From: Pilimelia columellifera
Lineage (GTDB): Bacteria; Actinomycetota; Actinomycetes; Mycobacteriales; Micromonosporaceae
Length of the DNA stretch: 64,000 nucleotides
Assembly: GCF_039532605.1 (NCBI RefSeq)
Contig: NZ_BAAARY010000003.1
Coordinates: forward strand, 200,688-264,687
Direction: 5' to 3'
The notes beneath the pieces were generated by a model. That model searched no databases. It was not told the DNA's origin and worked only from the letters and a program-made list of their open reading frames with translations. Below are positions 17,927-26,557 of the stretch, one piece after another; position 1 is the first letter of the stretch; the number at the start of each line of letters is the position of its first letter. The position numbers were made by a program, and so were the translations under genes.

Positions 17927-18775
17927 TCAATAGCTGGACACGAGGGCGGTGACGATGAGTCCCCACCCGTTGACCATCACGAACAGCAGCAGTTTGAACG
18001 GCAACGACACGGTCACCGGCGGGAGCATCATCATGCCCAGCGACATCAGTGACGCCGAGACCACCATGTCGATCACCAGGAACGGAATGAAGATGACGAA
18101 GCCGATGATGAACGCCGACCGCAGCTCGGAGATCACGAACGCCGGGATGAGCGTGGTCAGCTCGACGTCCTCGGGCTTGCCCGGCCGGGGCCGGTCGGCC
18201 ACCTTGGTCAGCAGCGCGATCTCGTCCTCACGAGTCTGCTTGAGCATGAACTCGCGCAGCGGCTCGATGCCGGTCTTGAACGCCTGCGCCTGGGTCACCT
18301 CGCCTTTGAGATAGGGCTGGACGCCCTTGTCGTTCATCTCCGACAGCACCGGGCCCATGATGAACAGGCTCAGGAACAGCGCGAGCCCGGCCAGCACCTG
18401 GTTGGGCGGGACGGTGGTCAGTCCCAGCGCGTTACGGGTGATGCCCAGCACCACGAAGATCTTGGTGAACGCGGTGCACATGAGCAGCAGCGCCGGCGCC
18501 ACCGACAGCACGGTCAGTCCGAGCAGGATCACGATGGAGCTGGACGGCTTGCGGACCTTGCCGCCGGGGGCGGCCGGGTCGCCCGTGCCGCCGATGTCGA
18601 TGGAGATCCCGCCGTCGTCGATCGTCGCCGGGTCGCCGGGGGCCGCGAGCGCGGCCGGTGCGGCGGCGGCCGCGGCGAGCGCGGCAGGTGCGGCGGCCGC
18701 CGGGGCGGCCGATCCGATGAGGACGATCAGGGCCAGGCCGATGCTGGCGAGCAGCGCCTTGAGCGCCTGGCCCAT
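17927..18775 (-). CDS. fliP: Flagellar export protein FliP
   Basis: A 282-residue export-gate core subunit. An N-terminal signal-like segment and an unusually long Ala-rich stretch (about 22-45) lead to the conserved core: LLMCTAFTKIFVVLGITRNALGL, PPNQVLAGLALFLSLFIMGP, and TLIPAFVISELRSAFIIGF. The ATG at 18775 overlaps the fliO stop by one base (TGATG); a TTG one codon earlier is less likely. Confidence 0.96.
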   Translation of the reverse strand: MGQALKALLASIGLALIVLIGSAAPAAAAPAALAAAAAAPAALAAPGDPATIDDGGISIDIGGTGDPAAPGGKVRKPSSSIVILLGLTVLSVAPALLLMCTAFTKIFVVLGITRNALGLTTVPPNQVLAGLALFLSLFIMGPVLSEMNDKGVQPYLKGEVTQAQAFKTGIEPLREFMLKQTREDEIALLTKVADRPRPGKPEDVELTTLIPAFVISELRSAFIIGFVIFIPFLVIDMVVSASLMSLGMMMLPPVTVSLPFKLLLFVMVNGWGLIVTALVSSY

Positions 18776-19287
18776 CAACGACGGACCGTCCGCTCGCGCA
18801 GCACGCTGACAGCCTGTCGCCAGGTGCCGGGGGACAGGACCGATCCGGCCAGCGGGCCGGCGAGCGCGGTGTCGCCGTTGCCGTTGGTCATTGCGGCTCC
18901 TCCGTGGTGTCCGTTGACGAGTCCGTTGAGCGGGTCGTGTCCGTTGAGCCGGGGGAGCTCGTCGCCGCCGATGCGGGCGACCGGGATGACGGTGGTGAGC
19001 GGGATCTGTTCCCGCTGCTCGGCCGGGGCCGTGTCGGCGGTCAACGCCGCCAGGTCGGCCTCGCCGAGCAAGGTCACCTGGTTGTCGGTGACCCCGATGA
19101 TGAGGGCCTGGTCGAGAACCTTGACGACGGCGACCGAGGCGGAGCGGCTGAGTTGGGCCCGGGTGAGCACCGTCAGCGCCCCGACGCCACGCGAGCGCAG
19201 CGGACGCTTAGCCATTTTTGCCATGGCCCACATGAGGCCGAAGACCACGAGCAGCGAGAAGATGACCTGAAAAGTCAGTCCCAGCAC
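18775..19287 (-). CDS. fliO: Flagellar biosynthesis protein FliO
   Basis: A 170-residue protein that helps assemble the FliP ring. One N-terminal membrane segment (VIFSLLVVFGLMWAMAKMA), then the family beta-rich part with LTVLTRAQLSRSASVAVVKVLDQALIIGVTDNQVTLL, then a poorly conserved hydrophilic tail with an Asn/Gly/His-rich stretch. GTG start, 10 bases after fliN; position between fliN and fliP confirms it. Confidence 0.92.
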   Translation of the reverse strand: MLGLTFQVIFSLLVVFGLMWAMAKMAKRPLRSRGVGALTVLTRAQLSRSASVAVVKVLDQALIIGVTDNQVTLLGEADLAALTADTAPAEQREQIPLTTVIPVARIGGDELPRLNGHDPLNGLVNGHHGGAAMTNGNGDTALAGPLAGSVLSPGTWRQAVSVLRERTVRR

Positions 19288-19297
19288 CTAGCCGCCC

Positions 19298-20041
19298 TTA
19301 CCGCTCGCCGCCGTTGGGCGCGATGATCTCGGTGACCCGTAGCCCGAAGTTCTCGTCGACGACGACGACCTCGCCGCGGGCGATGAGGCGTCCGTTGACC
19401 AGCAGGTCGGCCGGGCTGCCGGCCGCGCGGTCCAGCTCGACGACGGCGCCGGGGGTGAGCGACAGCAGTTCCCGCACGCTCATCCGGGTGCGGCCCAGCT
19501 CGGCCGACACCTCCATCTCGACGTCGTGGAGCAGGTCCAGGCCGCGTCCGATGACCGGGGCGGGCCGGCTGGGCCCCGCGGTCTCCTCCGCGGCGGCGCC
19601 GGGCCAGACGTCCAGCCGCAGCGCGATCGCGGCCCGGGTCTGGCCGTCCTCGGTGAGCGGGATGATGATGGCGTCGTTCTTCGAGACCAGGCCGGAGAGG
19701 GCGACCTCGGGCTCCATGAGCTGGCCGGGGTCGACGACGACCGGGCCGAACGCGCCCGCGGCGGCCTCCAGTGCCGGGCGCAGCGCGGCGGTCAGGTCCA
19801 GTTCGCCGAGCGGGCTGCTGCTGAGCGCGTCGACGAGGTCCTGACCGGCGACGATGGCGATCTCGCCGCTGACCGTGCCGGTGAACCGGGCGGTGACCGC
19901 CTGGCCCGCCGGGGCCGGCTGCGGGACCTCGGTGGTGGGCTCGCCCTGGACGAGCGGCGCGCTGACGGGCAGGACGGACAGGGCGGCGTCGGCCGCGTCG
20001 CGGGCCTGGCCCAGCCGGGAGTCGAGTGTGGTGGTGGTCAT
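19298..20041 (-). CDS. fliN: Flagellar switch protein FliN with long N-terminal domain
   Basis: A 247-residue motor-switch protein, about twice the length of enterobacterial FliN. The C-terminal SPOA domain is clear (about 165-242: LLHDVEMEVSAELGRTRMSVRELLSLTPGAVVELDR and VNGRLIARGEVVVVDENFGLRV). The N-terminal 150 residues resemble the CheC-like part of FliY in layout, but I see no E-x2-N phosphatase motif, so it is probably not enzymatic. Overlaps the fliM end by four bases (ATGA). Confidence 0.93.
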   Translation of the reverse strand: MTTTTLDSRLGQARDAADAALSVLPVSAPLVQGEPTTEVPQPAPAGQAVTARFTGTVSGEIAIVAGQDLVDALSSSPLGELDLTAALRPALEAAAGAFGPVVVDPGQLMEPEVALSGLVSKNDAIIIPLTEDGQTRAAIALRLDVWPGAAAEETAGPSRPAPVIGRGLDLLHDVEMEVSAELGRTRMSVRELLSLTPGAVVELDRAAGSPADLLVNGRLIARGEVVVVDENFGLRVTEIIAPNGGER

Positions 20042-20985
20042 GCGAGGCTCTCCTTCGGCGGCGGAACGACCAGGCAGGCGAGGCGCGAGCCCTGGTTGCC
20101 GGGAACGGCGTGGGCGAACGTCGTGTCGTTGACGGTGACCGCCAGCGGCACCGAGGCGGGGTGGCTGAGCGGGACCACGTCGCCGACGCTGAGGTTGACG
20201 ATGTCGTTGGCGCGCATCGTGATCGGCGTGAACCGGACGGCGACCTCGATCGGGGCGCTGGCCATGCCGAAGGTCAGGTTGCGCCGGGACAGGTCCCGGG
20301 CGGCCTGCTCGGCGGCGCTCAGCTCGCCTTCGGCGTTGTCGGCCTGCAACACCGGCAGGATCGTGGTGAAGGGCAGGCAGATGGTGCTGAGGGTCTCGAT
20401 CTCACCGATCTTCACCTCCAGGGTGGCCACGACCACGGCGTCGCCGGGCGAGAGCGTCCGCAGGAACTGCGGGTTGTACTCGATCGTGGTGACCTTAGGG
20501 TTGATCTCCACCACCTGCTCGAAGCTGTAGCGCAGCTCGTCGAGCATCTTCTTGAGCAGGTCCTTCATCAGCGGCAACTCGACGTCGGTGAGCTGCCGCT
20601 CGGCCTGCTCGCCGCCCGGCCCGCCCAGCATGTGGTCGATGCTGCCCAGGGCCGTGGTCAGCGGCATCTCCATGAGCATCGAGCCCGGCAGCGGGTCGAG
20701 CGAGACCACGGACATGAGGGTCGGGTTCCCGACCTGGCCCAGGTACTCGTCGTATGTCACCTGCTCAATAGAAACCAGACTCAGTTGCGAAACCGCGCGG
20801 AGTCTGGTTGTCAGCAGGGTGCCACAGCTGCGGGCGTATGTCTCGAAGGCGATCTGCAGCATCCGCACGTGCTCGCGGGACAGCTTGATCGGCCTGCGGA
20901 AGTCGTACGGCTGGGGGCCGGCGCTACGCCGTGCCATCCGACCGGGCGCCCGCTCTGGCGAGGTGGTGGACGAAGAATTGGTCAC
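20038..20985 (-). CDS. fliM: Flagellar switch protein FliM
   Basis: A 315-residue switch protein that binds CheY-P and FliG. The core YDFRRPIKLSREHVRMLQIAFETYARS and SLDPLPGSMLMEMP are diagnostic, and a C-terminal SPOA domain is present. The extreme N-terminus (TNSSSTTSPERAPGRM) lacks the usual LSQDEIDALL CheY-P-binding sequence, which is notable because CheY, CheA and CheX are encoded nearby. GTG start at 20985. Confidence 0.95.
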   Translation of the reverse strand: MTNSSSTTSPERAPGRMARRSAGPQPYDFRRPIKLSREHVRMLQIAFETYARSCGTLLTTRLRAVSQLSLVSIEQVTYDEYLGQVGNPTLMSVVSLDPLPGSMLMEMPLTTALGSIDHMLGGPGGEQAERQLTDVELPLMKDLLKKMLDELRYSFEQVVEINPKVTTIEYNPQFLRTLSPGDAVVVATLEVKIGEIETLSTICLPFTTILPVLQADNAEGELSAAEQAARDLSRRNLTFGMASAPIEVAVRFTPITMRANDIVNLSVGDVVPLSHPASVPLAVTVNDTTFAHAVPGNQGSRLACLVVPPPKESLA

Positions 20986-21003
20986 GGTGTACCCATCGGC
21001 GCA

Positions 21004-21035
21004 CCGCGGGGCAGCCTGAGCGCTGAACCCCGCGG
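21004..21035. promoter_or_regulatory. Inverted repeat between fliL and fliM
   Basis: CCGCGGGG (21004-21011) and CCCCGCGG (21028-21035) form a perfect 8-base-pair stem with a 16-base loop in the 76-base gap between fliL and fliM, the widest gap inside this row. It could attenuate or stabilise the message. No T-run follows. Confidence 0.4.
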
Positions 21036-21061
21036 CACCCGATTAGCACCTGTCCGGCTTC

Positions 21062-21493
21062 CTACTGCATGACGAACTCGCGGAAGTAGATGTCATAAAC
21101 ATCGCCTTCGTACGCCTTTTTAACGGTTTGAACCAGATCCTTCTTGGCCTTCGCCCGCCCGGCGCCGGTGGACAGGTTCGCCATCTTCAGCTCGCCGAAG
21201 TGGGCGATGGTCAGGTCCAGCGCCTTGCTGCCATCCGGCTCGGTCTCGGCGTCCAGCTTCGTCTGGAGCGCGATCGACACCTTGAGGAAGTGGCCGTCGG
21301 CCAGGTTGATGGTGACCGGGTCCATGACCACGACCGGGCCAGGCTCCGGCGCCACCTCGGCCTCGGCCGACCCGGCGAACAGGAAGAAGTAGGCGCCGCC
21401 ACCCCCGCCGAGCAGCAGCACGGCGAGGACGATCATGATCAGCATCTTCTTCGAGGACTTCTTCTCCGGCTCCGCCGGCTTGCTGTCGCTCAT
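21062..21493 (-). CDS. fliL: Flagellar basal body protein FliL
   Basis: A 143-residue stator-associated protein. A lysine-rich N-terminus (EKKSSKKM) is followed by one membrane segment (LIMIVLAVLLLGGGGGAYFFLF) and the family domain with MDPVTINLADGHFLKVSIALQ, ending VYDIYFREFVMQ. Located between motB and fliM as in most Gram-positive loci. Confidence 0.95.
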   Translation of the reverse strand: MSDSKPAEPEKKSSKKMLIMIVLAVLLLGGGGGAYFFLFAGSAEAEVAPEPGPVVVMDPVTINLADGHFLKVSIALQTKLDAETEPDGSKALDLTIAHFGELKMANLSTGAGRAKAKKDLVQTVKKAYEGDVYDIYFREFVMQ

Positions 21494-21523
21494 CTTGGCC
21501 TCGTCACTCGGGTGGTGGTGGGT

Positions 21524-22438
21524 TCAGGACGCGCTGGCGGCAGCCGGCAACAGGGCCCGCTGGTCCGCTGGCAGGGTGGACAGGACGACAACGTCGACCC
21601 GGCGGTTCAGGGTCACCGACCGTGGATCGGACGGCGGAATCAGCGGACGGGTGCCGGCGAAACCGGCCGCCAGCAGCCGGCTCTCGACGATGCCCAGCTG
21701 GCTGAGCTGGCGCACGACGATCGAGGCACGGGCGGTGGACAGCTCCCACGCGCTCGGGTAGACCCGGGTCGGCACCTTGAGCTGGTTGGTGTGCCCGTCT
21801 ACCTCGATCTTGTTCGGCAAGTTCTTGAGCTGCGGGGCGATAGCGCGCAGGATCGTCTGCCCGCCGGGACGCAGGTCGGCCCGGTCACCGGCGAAGACCA
21901 CCTCGCTGCTGACCACGCTGACCACCAGGCCGCGCTCGTCGATGGTGAACCGGACCTGGTTCTCCAGCTTCGCCTTGCGTAGCGCCGCCTTGATCCGCTT
22001 CTCGATCTCTCTGAGGTCCCGGACCTCCTTGGCCGCCGCGTTCGCGTCAGCCAGCGCCTTGCTGCGGGCCGCCGCCGACAGGGCGGCCTTGGCCGCCTCC
22101 TCCTCGGCCTTGGACTGCTTCTTGACCACCGGGGTGGTGAGACCCGGGTCGCCGCCGGAACGGATCGGCGGGATGACCTGGGCCTGCGCCTGGGTGCCCT
22201 GCAACGGCGAAGGCTGCCCGGACAACGCGGCCGACTGCATACCGAACCCCTGCGCCAGACTGTCGGCCAGCTGGGAGAACTTCTTCTGGTCGACCGAGCT
22301 CATCGAGAACAGCACCACGAACAGCACGAACAGCAGCGTCAGCATGTCGGCGTAGGAGACCAGCCAACGCTCGTGGTTGGCGTGTTCTTCCTCGTGGCCG
22401 CCGCCACGTTTCTTCTTCTTCCCGGATCCGCTGCTCAT
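21524..22438 (-). CDS. motB: Flagellar stator protein MotB
   Basis: A 304-residue stator subunit that anchors to peptidoglycan and conducts ions with MotA. Basic N-terminus (GKKKKRGGG), a membrane segment with the ion-binding Asp31 in VSYADMLTLLFVLFVVLFS, a coiled region of Lys/Ala (about 120-165) and a C-terminal OmpA-like domain with VDGHTNQ and RASIVVRQLSQLG. I chose the ATG at 22438, four bases after the motA stop; 12 upstream residues in the same frame are basic and non-family. Confidence 0.95.
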   Translation of the reverse strand: MSSGSGKKKKRGGGHEEEHANHERWLVSYADMLTLLFVLFVVLFSMSSVDQKKFSQLADSLAQGFGMQSAALSGQPSPLQGTQAQAQVIPPIRSGGDPGLTTPVVKKQSKAEEEAAKAALSAAARSKALADANAAAKEVRDLREIEKRIKAALRKAKLENQVRFTIDERGLVVSVVSSEVVFAGDRADLRPGGQTILRAIAPQLKNLPNKIEVDGHTNQLKVPTRVYPSAWELSTARASIVVRQLSQLGIVESRLLAAGFAGTRPLIPPSDPRSVTLNRRVDVVVLSTLPADQRALLPAAASAS

Positions 22439-22442
22439 GGCG

Positions 22443-23219
22443 TCACGCCGCCTTCTTCTCGACGGCCGGCTCACTTCCCGGCGGGAGCAGGCTGCGCAGC
22501 TTCTGCGCGACCAGACGCGGGTTGGAGCCGGACTGGATCGCCAGCACGCCCTCGACGACCATCTCCATCTGGTCGCACTCGACCTCGGAGAGCCGCTTCA
22601 GCCGGGCCGCCAACGGCAGGAAGATCAGGTTCGAGGACATGACGCCCCAGAGCGTGGCCACGAAGGCCGCCGCGATGGCGTGGCCGAGGGTCTCCGGTTT
22701 GTCGAGGTTCTCCAACACGTGGACCAGACCCATGACGGTGCCGACGATGCCGATCGTGGGGGCGTAGCCACCCATCGCCTCGAACATCTTGGCCGCCTGC
22801 TTGTCGACCTTGCGTTTGGCGTCGATCTCCGAGTGCAGGATGTCGCCGAGCTCCTCGGGGTCGGTGCCGTCGATGGCCATCTCCAGCCCGCGGCGCAGGA
22901 AGGGGTGCTCGACCTGCTTGGCCGCGTCCTCCAGCGCCAGCAGACCCTCACGCCGGGCCCGCTCGGCTAGCTTCACCACCGAGTCGACCACTGCGGCGGG
23001 CGGCGGGATCTTGGGCAGGAACGCCTGCTTGAGCGCCGCGCCGAGGCCCATGGTGTCCTTGAGCACGCCGCCGGCCATGGTCGCCATGATCGAGCCGCCG
23101 AAGACCAGCAGCATGGCGGGGAACAGGATGATCGAGGCGGCGGTGCCGCCCTCCAACGCCTGCACCACGAAGACGATGACGAGCGCGGCGATGATGCCGA
23201 TAAGGCTGGCCGGATCCAT
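22443..23219 (-). CDS. motA: Flagellar stator protein MotA
   Basis: A 258-residue four-segment membrane protein forming the ion channel with MotB. Starts DPASLIGIIAALVIVFVVQALEGG and contains the family core GGYAPTIGIVGTVMGLVHVLEN and AAAFVATLWGVMSSNLIFLPLAARL. Its ATG overlaps the flbD stop (TGATG). Whether it uses protons or sodium cannot be told. Confidence 0.96.
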   Translation of the reverse strand: MDPASLIGIIAALVIVFVVQALEGGTAASIILFPAMLLVFGGSIMATMAGGVLKDTMGLGAALKQAFLPKIPPPAAVVDSVVKLAERARREGLLALEDAAKQVEHPFLRRGLEMAIDGTDPEELGDILHSEIDAKRKVDKQAAKMFEAMGGYAPTIGIVGTVMGLVHVLENLDKPETLGHAIAAAFVATLWGVMSSNLIFLPLAARLKRLSEVECDQMEMVVEGVLAIQSGSNPRLVAQKLRSLLPPGSEPAVEKKAA

Positions 23220-23497
23220 CAGCGATCCCTCCGATGCAAAGGAACGACCTTGGCTGACGACATAGCGTCGTCGTGCCCGGCCTGGTCGACGTCTTGGCTC
23301 TCCATCCGCTGCGCTGACGCGATCAGCGACGCGCGGTACTCTCGGACCAGCGCGATGAACTCAGGGACCGACTCAGCGATCACGTACTTGGTGCCGTCCA
23401 CGAGGGTGATCACCGTGTCCGGGGTGCAATCGGCGCGCTCGACCAGATCCGGGTTCAGGGCGAACTCCGGTCCGTTGAGGCGCGTTACGAGTATCAC
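23219..23497 (-). CDS. flbD: FlbD family flagellar protein
   Basis: A 92-residue protein whose first 60 residues (ILVTRLNGPEFALNPDLVER, then TVITLVDGTKYVIAES) match the small FlbD family found before motA in many Gram-positive flagellar loci. The role in this family is not firmly known; it is unrelated to the Caulobacter regulator of the same name. GTG at 23497 chosen because the family starts there. It opens the row that ends with flhB. Confidence 0.85.
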   Translation of the reverse strand: MILVTRLNGPEFALNPDLVERADCTPDTVITLVDGTKYVIAESVPEFIALVREYRASLIASAQRMESQDVDQAGHDDAMSSAKVVPLHRRDR

Positions 23498-23532
23498 GGC
23501 AGCATCCGTCCCTGGGTGGTTACGTACGGCGG

Positions 23533-23556
23533 CACGGCCGCGGTCTCGCGGCCGTG
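23533..23556. promoter_or_regulatory. Hairpin in the flbD leader
   Basis: Perfect 9-base-pair stem CACGGCCGC/GCGGCCGTG with a six-base loop, 36 bases before the flbD start. It may act on the 5' end of the flbD-flhB message; there is no T-run on either side. Confidence 0.5.
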
Positions 23557-23592
23557 TCAGTCCCGGGCCTTCCGTGGCCCGTTGAATCACCT

Positions 23593-23618
23593 ATCGACAC
23601 CTCCCCAGCCCTGTTAAG
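23593..23618 (-). promoter_or_regulatory. Weak FliA-like promoter candidate for flbD
   Basis: On the minus strand CTTA-N16-GTCGAT, two mismatches from the CTCA-N15/16-GCCGA(A/T) pattern of the fliC, fliD and flgN promoters. It lies about 96 bases before the flbD start. Tentative. Confidence 0.25.
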
Positions 23619-23677
23619 AAGTACGGCGTGGCGCGGCTCCCCACGGCGCGCCGAGCCCGGGCCGTAGCGTGAACGTC

Positions 23678-26557
23678 ATGGGACATCGACTCGACCCCCG
23701 TCAGCGCGCCCGAGCCGGGATCGCCTGGGCCAGGCGGCGCTTGCCGGCCACCCGCGGCGGGCGGTTGGTGGCCGGCGGCGCCGCTGTCGCCCTGGTGGCC
23801 GCGCTCGGCTGGGCCGTCTGGCCGACGCCCGCCCCGTACACGGCCACCGAGGCGGTGGTGACCGTGCGTTCTGGCCCGGACGGCGCCGAACCGGTCGCGC
23901 TGGACACCACCTTCTACCTGCCAGCCGGGGCATCGACCGGCGCGCCGGCGCCGGCGGTGCTTTTGGCGCATGGCTTCGGCGGGTCCAAGCGCAGCGTCGC
24001 CGCCGACGCCGAGGAGCTGGCCACCCAGGGGTACGCGGTGCTGGCCTGGACCGCACGCGGCTTCGGCCGCAGCGGCGGCCAGATCCAGCTCAACGACCCC
24101 GACTACGAGGTCCGGGACGCCCAGCGGCTGCTCGACTGGCTCGCCGCCCAGCCCCAGGTGCGCCGGGATGCCGCCGGCGACCCCCGGGTCGGCGTCGTGG
24201 GCGGCTCCTACGGCGGCGCGTTGGCGCTCTCGCTCGCCGGCCTCGACCGCCGGGTCGACGCGGTCGTACCGATGATCACCTGGAACGATCTGGCCCGCGC
24301 CTTCCTGCCCCAGTCCGCCGCCGGCGGACCGGCGCAGGGCGTGTTCAAGAAGGCATGGGCCGCCTCGTTCTTCGGCCGAGGATCGGAGACGGTCGGCCCC
24401 GTCGGCGACGGCGCCGGCCCGGACGCCGCGAGCGGCGCCGACGTCCCGGACGCCGCCGCGGGCCTCCCGGAGCCGGCGGGCCGGCGCGCGGACCCGGCCT
24501 GCGGCCGATTCGCCCCCGCCCTGTGCGCCATCTACCAGCGGCTGGCGGTAACCGGACGGGCCGACGCCGAGGCGCTCGCCAGGCTCCGCCGGGCCAGCCC
24601 AGCGCCGCTGCTGGGCCGGATCAACGCCCCGGTCCTGTTGGTGCAGGGCGCCGGCGACACGCTGTTCCCGCTGGCCGAAGCTGACGCCAACTTCCGCGCC
24701 ATCCACGCCGACGGCACCCCGGTCCGGGTGGCCTGGCACACCGGCGGCCACGACGCCGGGCCCGGCCCCACCAGCGACACCGACCGGATCAAAGCGCTCA
24801 CCGGGCAGTGGCTCGGCCACTACGTCAAACGGGAGCTGGCCGCCCCGCCGGCGAGCTTCACCTGGTCCCGGGTCGCCGGTTTCGCCATCGGCGAGCGGGG
24901 GCTGGTCGCCACCGGCTACCACGTCGACGACTACCCCGGTCTGACCGGTCAGGGCGCGGCGGCGCTCGCCGTCGCCGGCCCCCCACGGCCGGTGGCGAAC
25001 CCGCCGGCCGGGTTGCCGGCCGGGATCTCCTCGCTGCCCGGGCTCGGCGCCGTGGCCGCGCTGTCGGGGGTCGGCGACGCTGTCACCGCCGACATCGCCG
25101 GCCAGCACGCGACGTTCGACTCCGAGCCGCTGACCGAGCCGATCGACGCCGTCGGCGCGCCCCGGGTCACCATCCGGGCCGCCTCGCCGACCGGGGAGGC
25201 GGTGCTGTTCGTCAAGATCCACGACGTCGATCCGTCCGGCCGGGCCAGCCTGCCCGGCGGGCAGGTCGCCCCGGTGCGGCTCACCGGGCTGCCCACCAAC
25301 ATCGGCGCGGCCCGGCCCGTCGAGGTGACCCTGCCCGCGATCGTGCACCGGTTCGAGGCCGGACACCACGCCCGGATCACCATCGCCACCACCGACCAGG
25401 CGTACGCCGTCCCGGTTGAGCCGGTGACCTACACCGTCGGGATCGGGGCGGCCGACTCGGCGGCGCTGACCCTGCCCACCCTCGTCGGCGAGCCGATCGC
25501 CACCGGCGCCCAGATCTGGCTGTACGTGCTGGTCGGCCTGCTGGTCGCCGTCGCCATCGGGGTGCTGGTCGTGGTGCTGCTGCTGGGGGCCCGACGCCGC
25601 CGGGTCGCGGTCACCGTCGAGGCGCCGTTCGAGCAGACGCCGCTGGTGGTCCGCGGGCTACGTAAGGAGTACCCGGGCGGGTTCGTGGCGGTCGAGGGCG
25701 TCGACTTCACCGTCGAGCGCGGACAGGTCGTCGGGCTGCTCGGGCCGAACGGCGCCGGCAAAACCACCACGCTGCGGGTCCTCATGGGCCTCACCCGCGC
25801 CACCGCCGGGGACGCCCTGGTCTTCGGACACCGCCTCGGGCCCGGCGCCCCGGTGCTGTCGCGGGTGGGCGCGCTCGTCGAGGGCCCCGGCTTCCTGCCC
25901 CACCTGTCCGGGGTGGACAACCTGTCCGCCTACTGGCATGCCACCGGACGCCCCGACGACGCCGCCTTCTTCGAGGAGGCGCTCGACATCGCCGGCCTCG
26001 GCGACTCGGTCCACCGGAAAGTCGGCACGTACAGCCACGGCATGAAACAGCGCCTGGCCATCGCCCAGGCCATGCTCGGCCTGCCTGACCTGCTGGTGCT
26101 CGACGAGCCCACCGACGGGCTCGACCCGCCGCAGATCGCCGCGATGCGTAAGGTGCTGCGCCGCTACGCCACCGACGGCCGGGCGGTGCTGGTCTCCAGC
26201 CATCTGCTCGCCGAGGTCGAGCAGACCTGTAGCCATGTCATCGTGGTGCACAAGGGCGCGGTGGTGGCCAGCGGACCGGTCGACGACATCGTCGGTGACT
26301 CGCCCACCACCTACTTCACCGTTGGGGACACCGCGGCGGCGATGGCGATGTTCGACAAGATGGCCGGCGTCGTGTCGGTGGCCATCGACGACACCGACAA
26401 CCTTGTCGTGGACCTCGGGACCGTGCCGCGTGGGGCGGCGGTCGCCGCGCTCGTGCGCGCCGGCGTGCGGGTCGAGCGGGTGGTGCCGCGGCGGCGGCTC
26501 GAAGACGCCTTCCTCGCCCTCGTGGGCGAGCAGACCCGGGGGAGTGGAGACCGTTGA
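23678..26557 (+). CDS. Alpha/beta-hydrolase fused to ABC transporter ATPase
   Basis: A 959-residue two-part protein. After a basic start and a membrane segment (about 28-50) comes an alpha/beta hydrolase of X-Pro dipeptidyl-peptidase/CocE type with LLAHGFGG, nucleophile Ser177 in VGGSYGGAL, and a jelly-roll-like tail (to about 580), presumably outside the cell. A second membrane segment (about 609-633) leads to a cytosolic ABC ATPase: Walker A GPNGAGKTT (about 689-697), signature YSHGMKQRL, Walker B LLVLDEP. The permease follows with a four-base overlap. Substrate unknown. ATG at 23678 chosen over GTG at 23669. Confidence 0.85.
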   Translation: MGHRLDPRQRARAGIAWARRRLPATRGGRLVAGGAAVALVAALGWAVWPTPAPYTATEAVVTVRSGPDGAEPVALDTTFYLPAGASTGAPAPAVLLAHGFGGSKRSVAADAEELATQGYAVLAWTARGFGRSGGQIQLNDPDYEVRDAQRLLDWLAAQPQVRRDAAGDPRVGVVGGSYGGALALSLAGLDRRVDAVVPMITWNDLARAFLPQSAAGGPAQGVFKKAWAASFFGRGSETVGPVGDGAGPDAASGADVPDAAAGLPEPAGRRADPACGRFAPALCAIYQRLAVTGRADAEALARLRRASPAPLLGRINAPVLLVQGAGDTLFPLAEADANFRAIHADGTPVRVAWHTGGHDAGPGPTSDTDRIKALTGQWLGHYVKRELAAPPASFTWSRVAGFAIGERGLVATGYHVDDYPGLTGQGAAALAVAGPPRPVANPPAGLPAGISSLPGLGAVAALSGVGDAVTADIAGQHATFDSEPLTEPIDAVGAPRVTIRAASPTGEAVLFVKIHDVDPSGRASLPGGQVAPVRLTGLPTNIGAARPVEVTLPAIVHRFEAGHHARITIATTDQAYAVPVEPVTYTVGIGAADSAALTLPTLVGEPIATGAQIWLYVLVGLLVAVAIGVLVVVLLLGARRRRVAVTVEAPFEQTPLVVRGLRKEYPGGFVAVEGVDFTVERGQVVGLLGPNGAGKTTTLRVLMGLTRATAGDALVFGHRLGPGAPVLSRVGALVEGPGFLPHLSGVDNLSAYWHATGRPDDAAFFEEALDIAGLGDSVHRKVGTYSHGMKQRLAIAQAMLGLPDLLVLDEPTDGLDPPQIAAMRKVLRRYATDGRAVLVSSHLLAEVEQTCSHVIVVHKGAVVASGPVDDIVGDSPTTYFTVGDTAAAMAMFDKMAGVVSVAIDDTDNLVVDLGTVPRGAAVAALVRAGVRVERVVPRRRLEDAFLALVGEQTRGSGDR

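Noticed and set aside
21035..21052. GCACCCG-ATTA-GCACCTG on the plus strand as a further TcrA box
   Set aside because: One mismatch and the opposite orientation to fliM, inside an operon; about one such hit is expected by chance in this much GC-rich DNA.
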